Part shown: one piece after another, positions 6,903-6,908 of the stretch
How the letters are laid out: every line of letters begins with the position of its first letter
Position numbering within the stretch: the stretch's first letter is position 1
Source: Chitinophagaceae bacterium
GTDB taxonomy: Bacteria; Bacteroidota; Bacteroidia; Chitinophagales; Chitinophagaceae
DNA length: 6,908 nucleotides
NCBI GenBank assembly: GCA_947378615.1
Contig: CANCKV010000170.1
Coordinates: forward strand, 1-6,908
Reading direction: 5' to 3'
Made by a program: the position numbers and the translations under genes
Notes under the pieces: generated by a model
The model's database searches: none
What the model was told of the DNA's origin: nothing
What the model saw: the letters and a program-made list of their open reading frames with translations, nothing else

Positions 6903-6908
6903 ATAAGC

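Overview
The window looks like Bacteroidota (Cytophagia, Flavobacteriia, Chitinophagia or Sphingobacteriia type) chromosomal DNA. It is AT-rich. It carries a very large Ser/Thr/Asn-rich secreted protein of the style exported by the type IX secretion system (T9SS), and a multi-PAS histidine kinase whose wording is typical of that phylum. The genus cannot be named from this sequence.

Layout: both genes are on the minus strand, so the window reads from right to left. Positions 6902-4947 encode a 651-residue soluble sensor histidine kinase (coiled coil, three PAS domains, HisKA, HATPase_c) with all catalytic boxes intact and no receiver domain. A 305-bp intergenic region (4946-4642) follows. It contains no convincing Bacteroidota promoter or terminator, but has two pairs of 11-bp-spaced GATGTA-like repeats. 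From 4641 to base 1, and beyond the window edge, one reading frame of 1547 codons is open without any stop or frameshift.

The large protein has a signal peptide, then four copies of a ~145-residue beta-sandwich-like module (module A). Module A resembles the non-catalytic domain attached to Bacteroidota glycoside hydrolases. Three copies of a ~80-residue bacterial Ig-like module (module B) alternate with it (A-B-A-B-A-B-A, period 240-246 residues). A T9SS-cargo style stalk follows, ending in an Fn3-like segment just where the window ends. No catalytic domain is visible, so it is best described as a multivalent surface or secreted binding protein. The T9SS sorting domain expected at its C-terminus lies outside the window.

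The two genes are codirectional, but the 305-bp gap argues against tight operon coupling, and nothing in the sequence shows that the kinase controls the large protein. I see no mobile element, RNA gene or CRISPR array, and no clear evidence of a wholly new system. The most unusual points are the repeat architecture, a possible O-glycosylation motif at the same place in three of four A modules, and the repeated intergenic motif.
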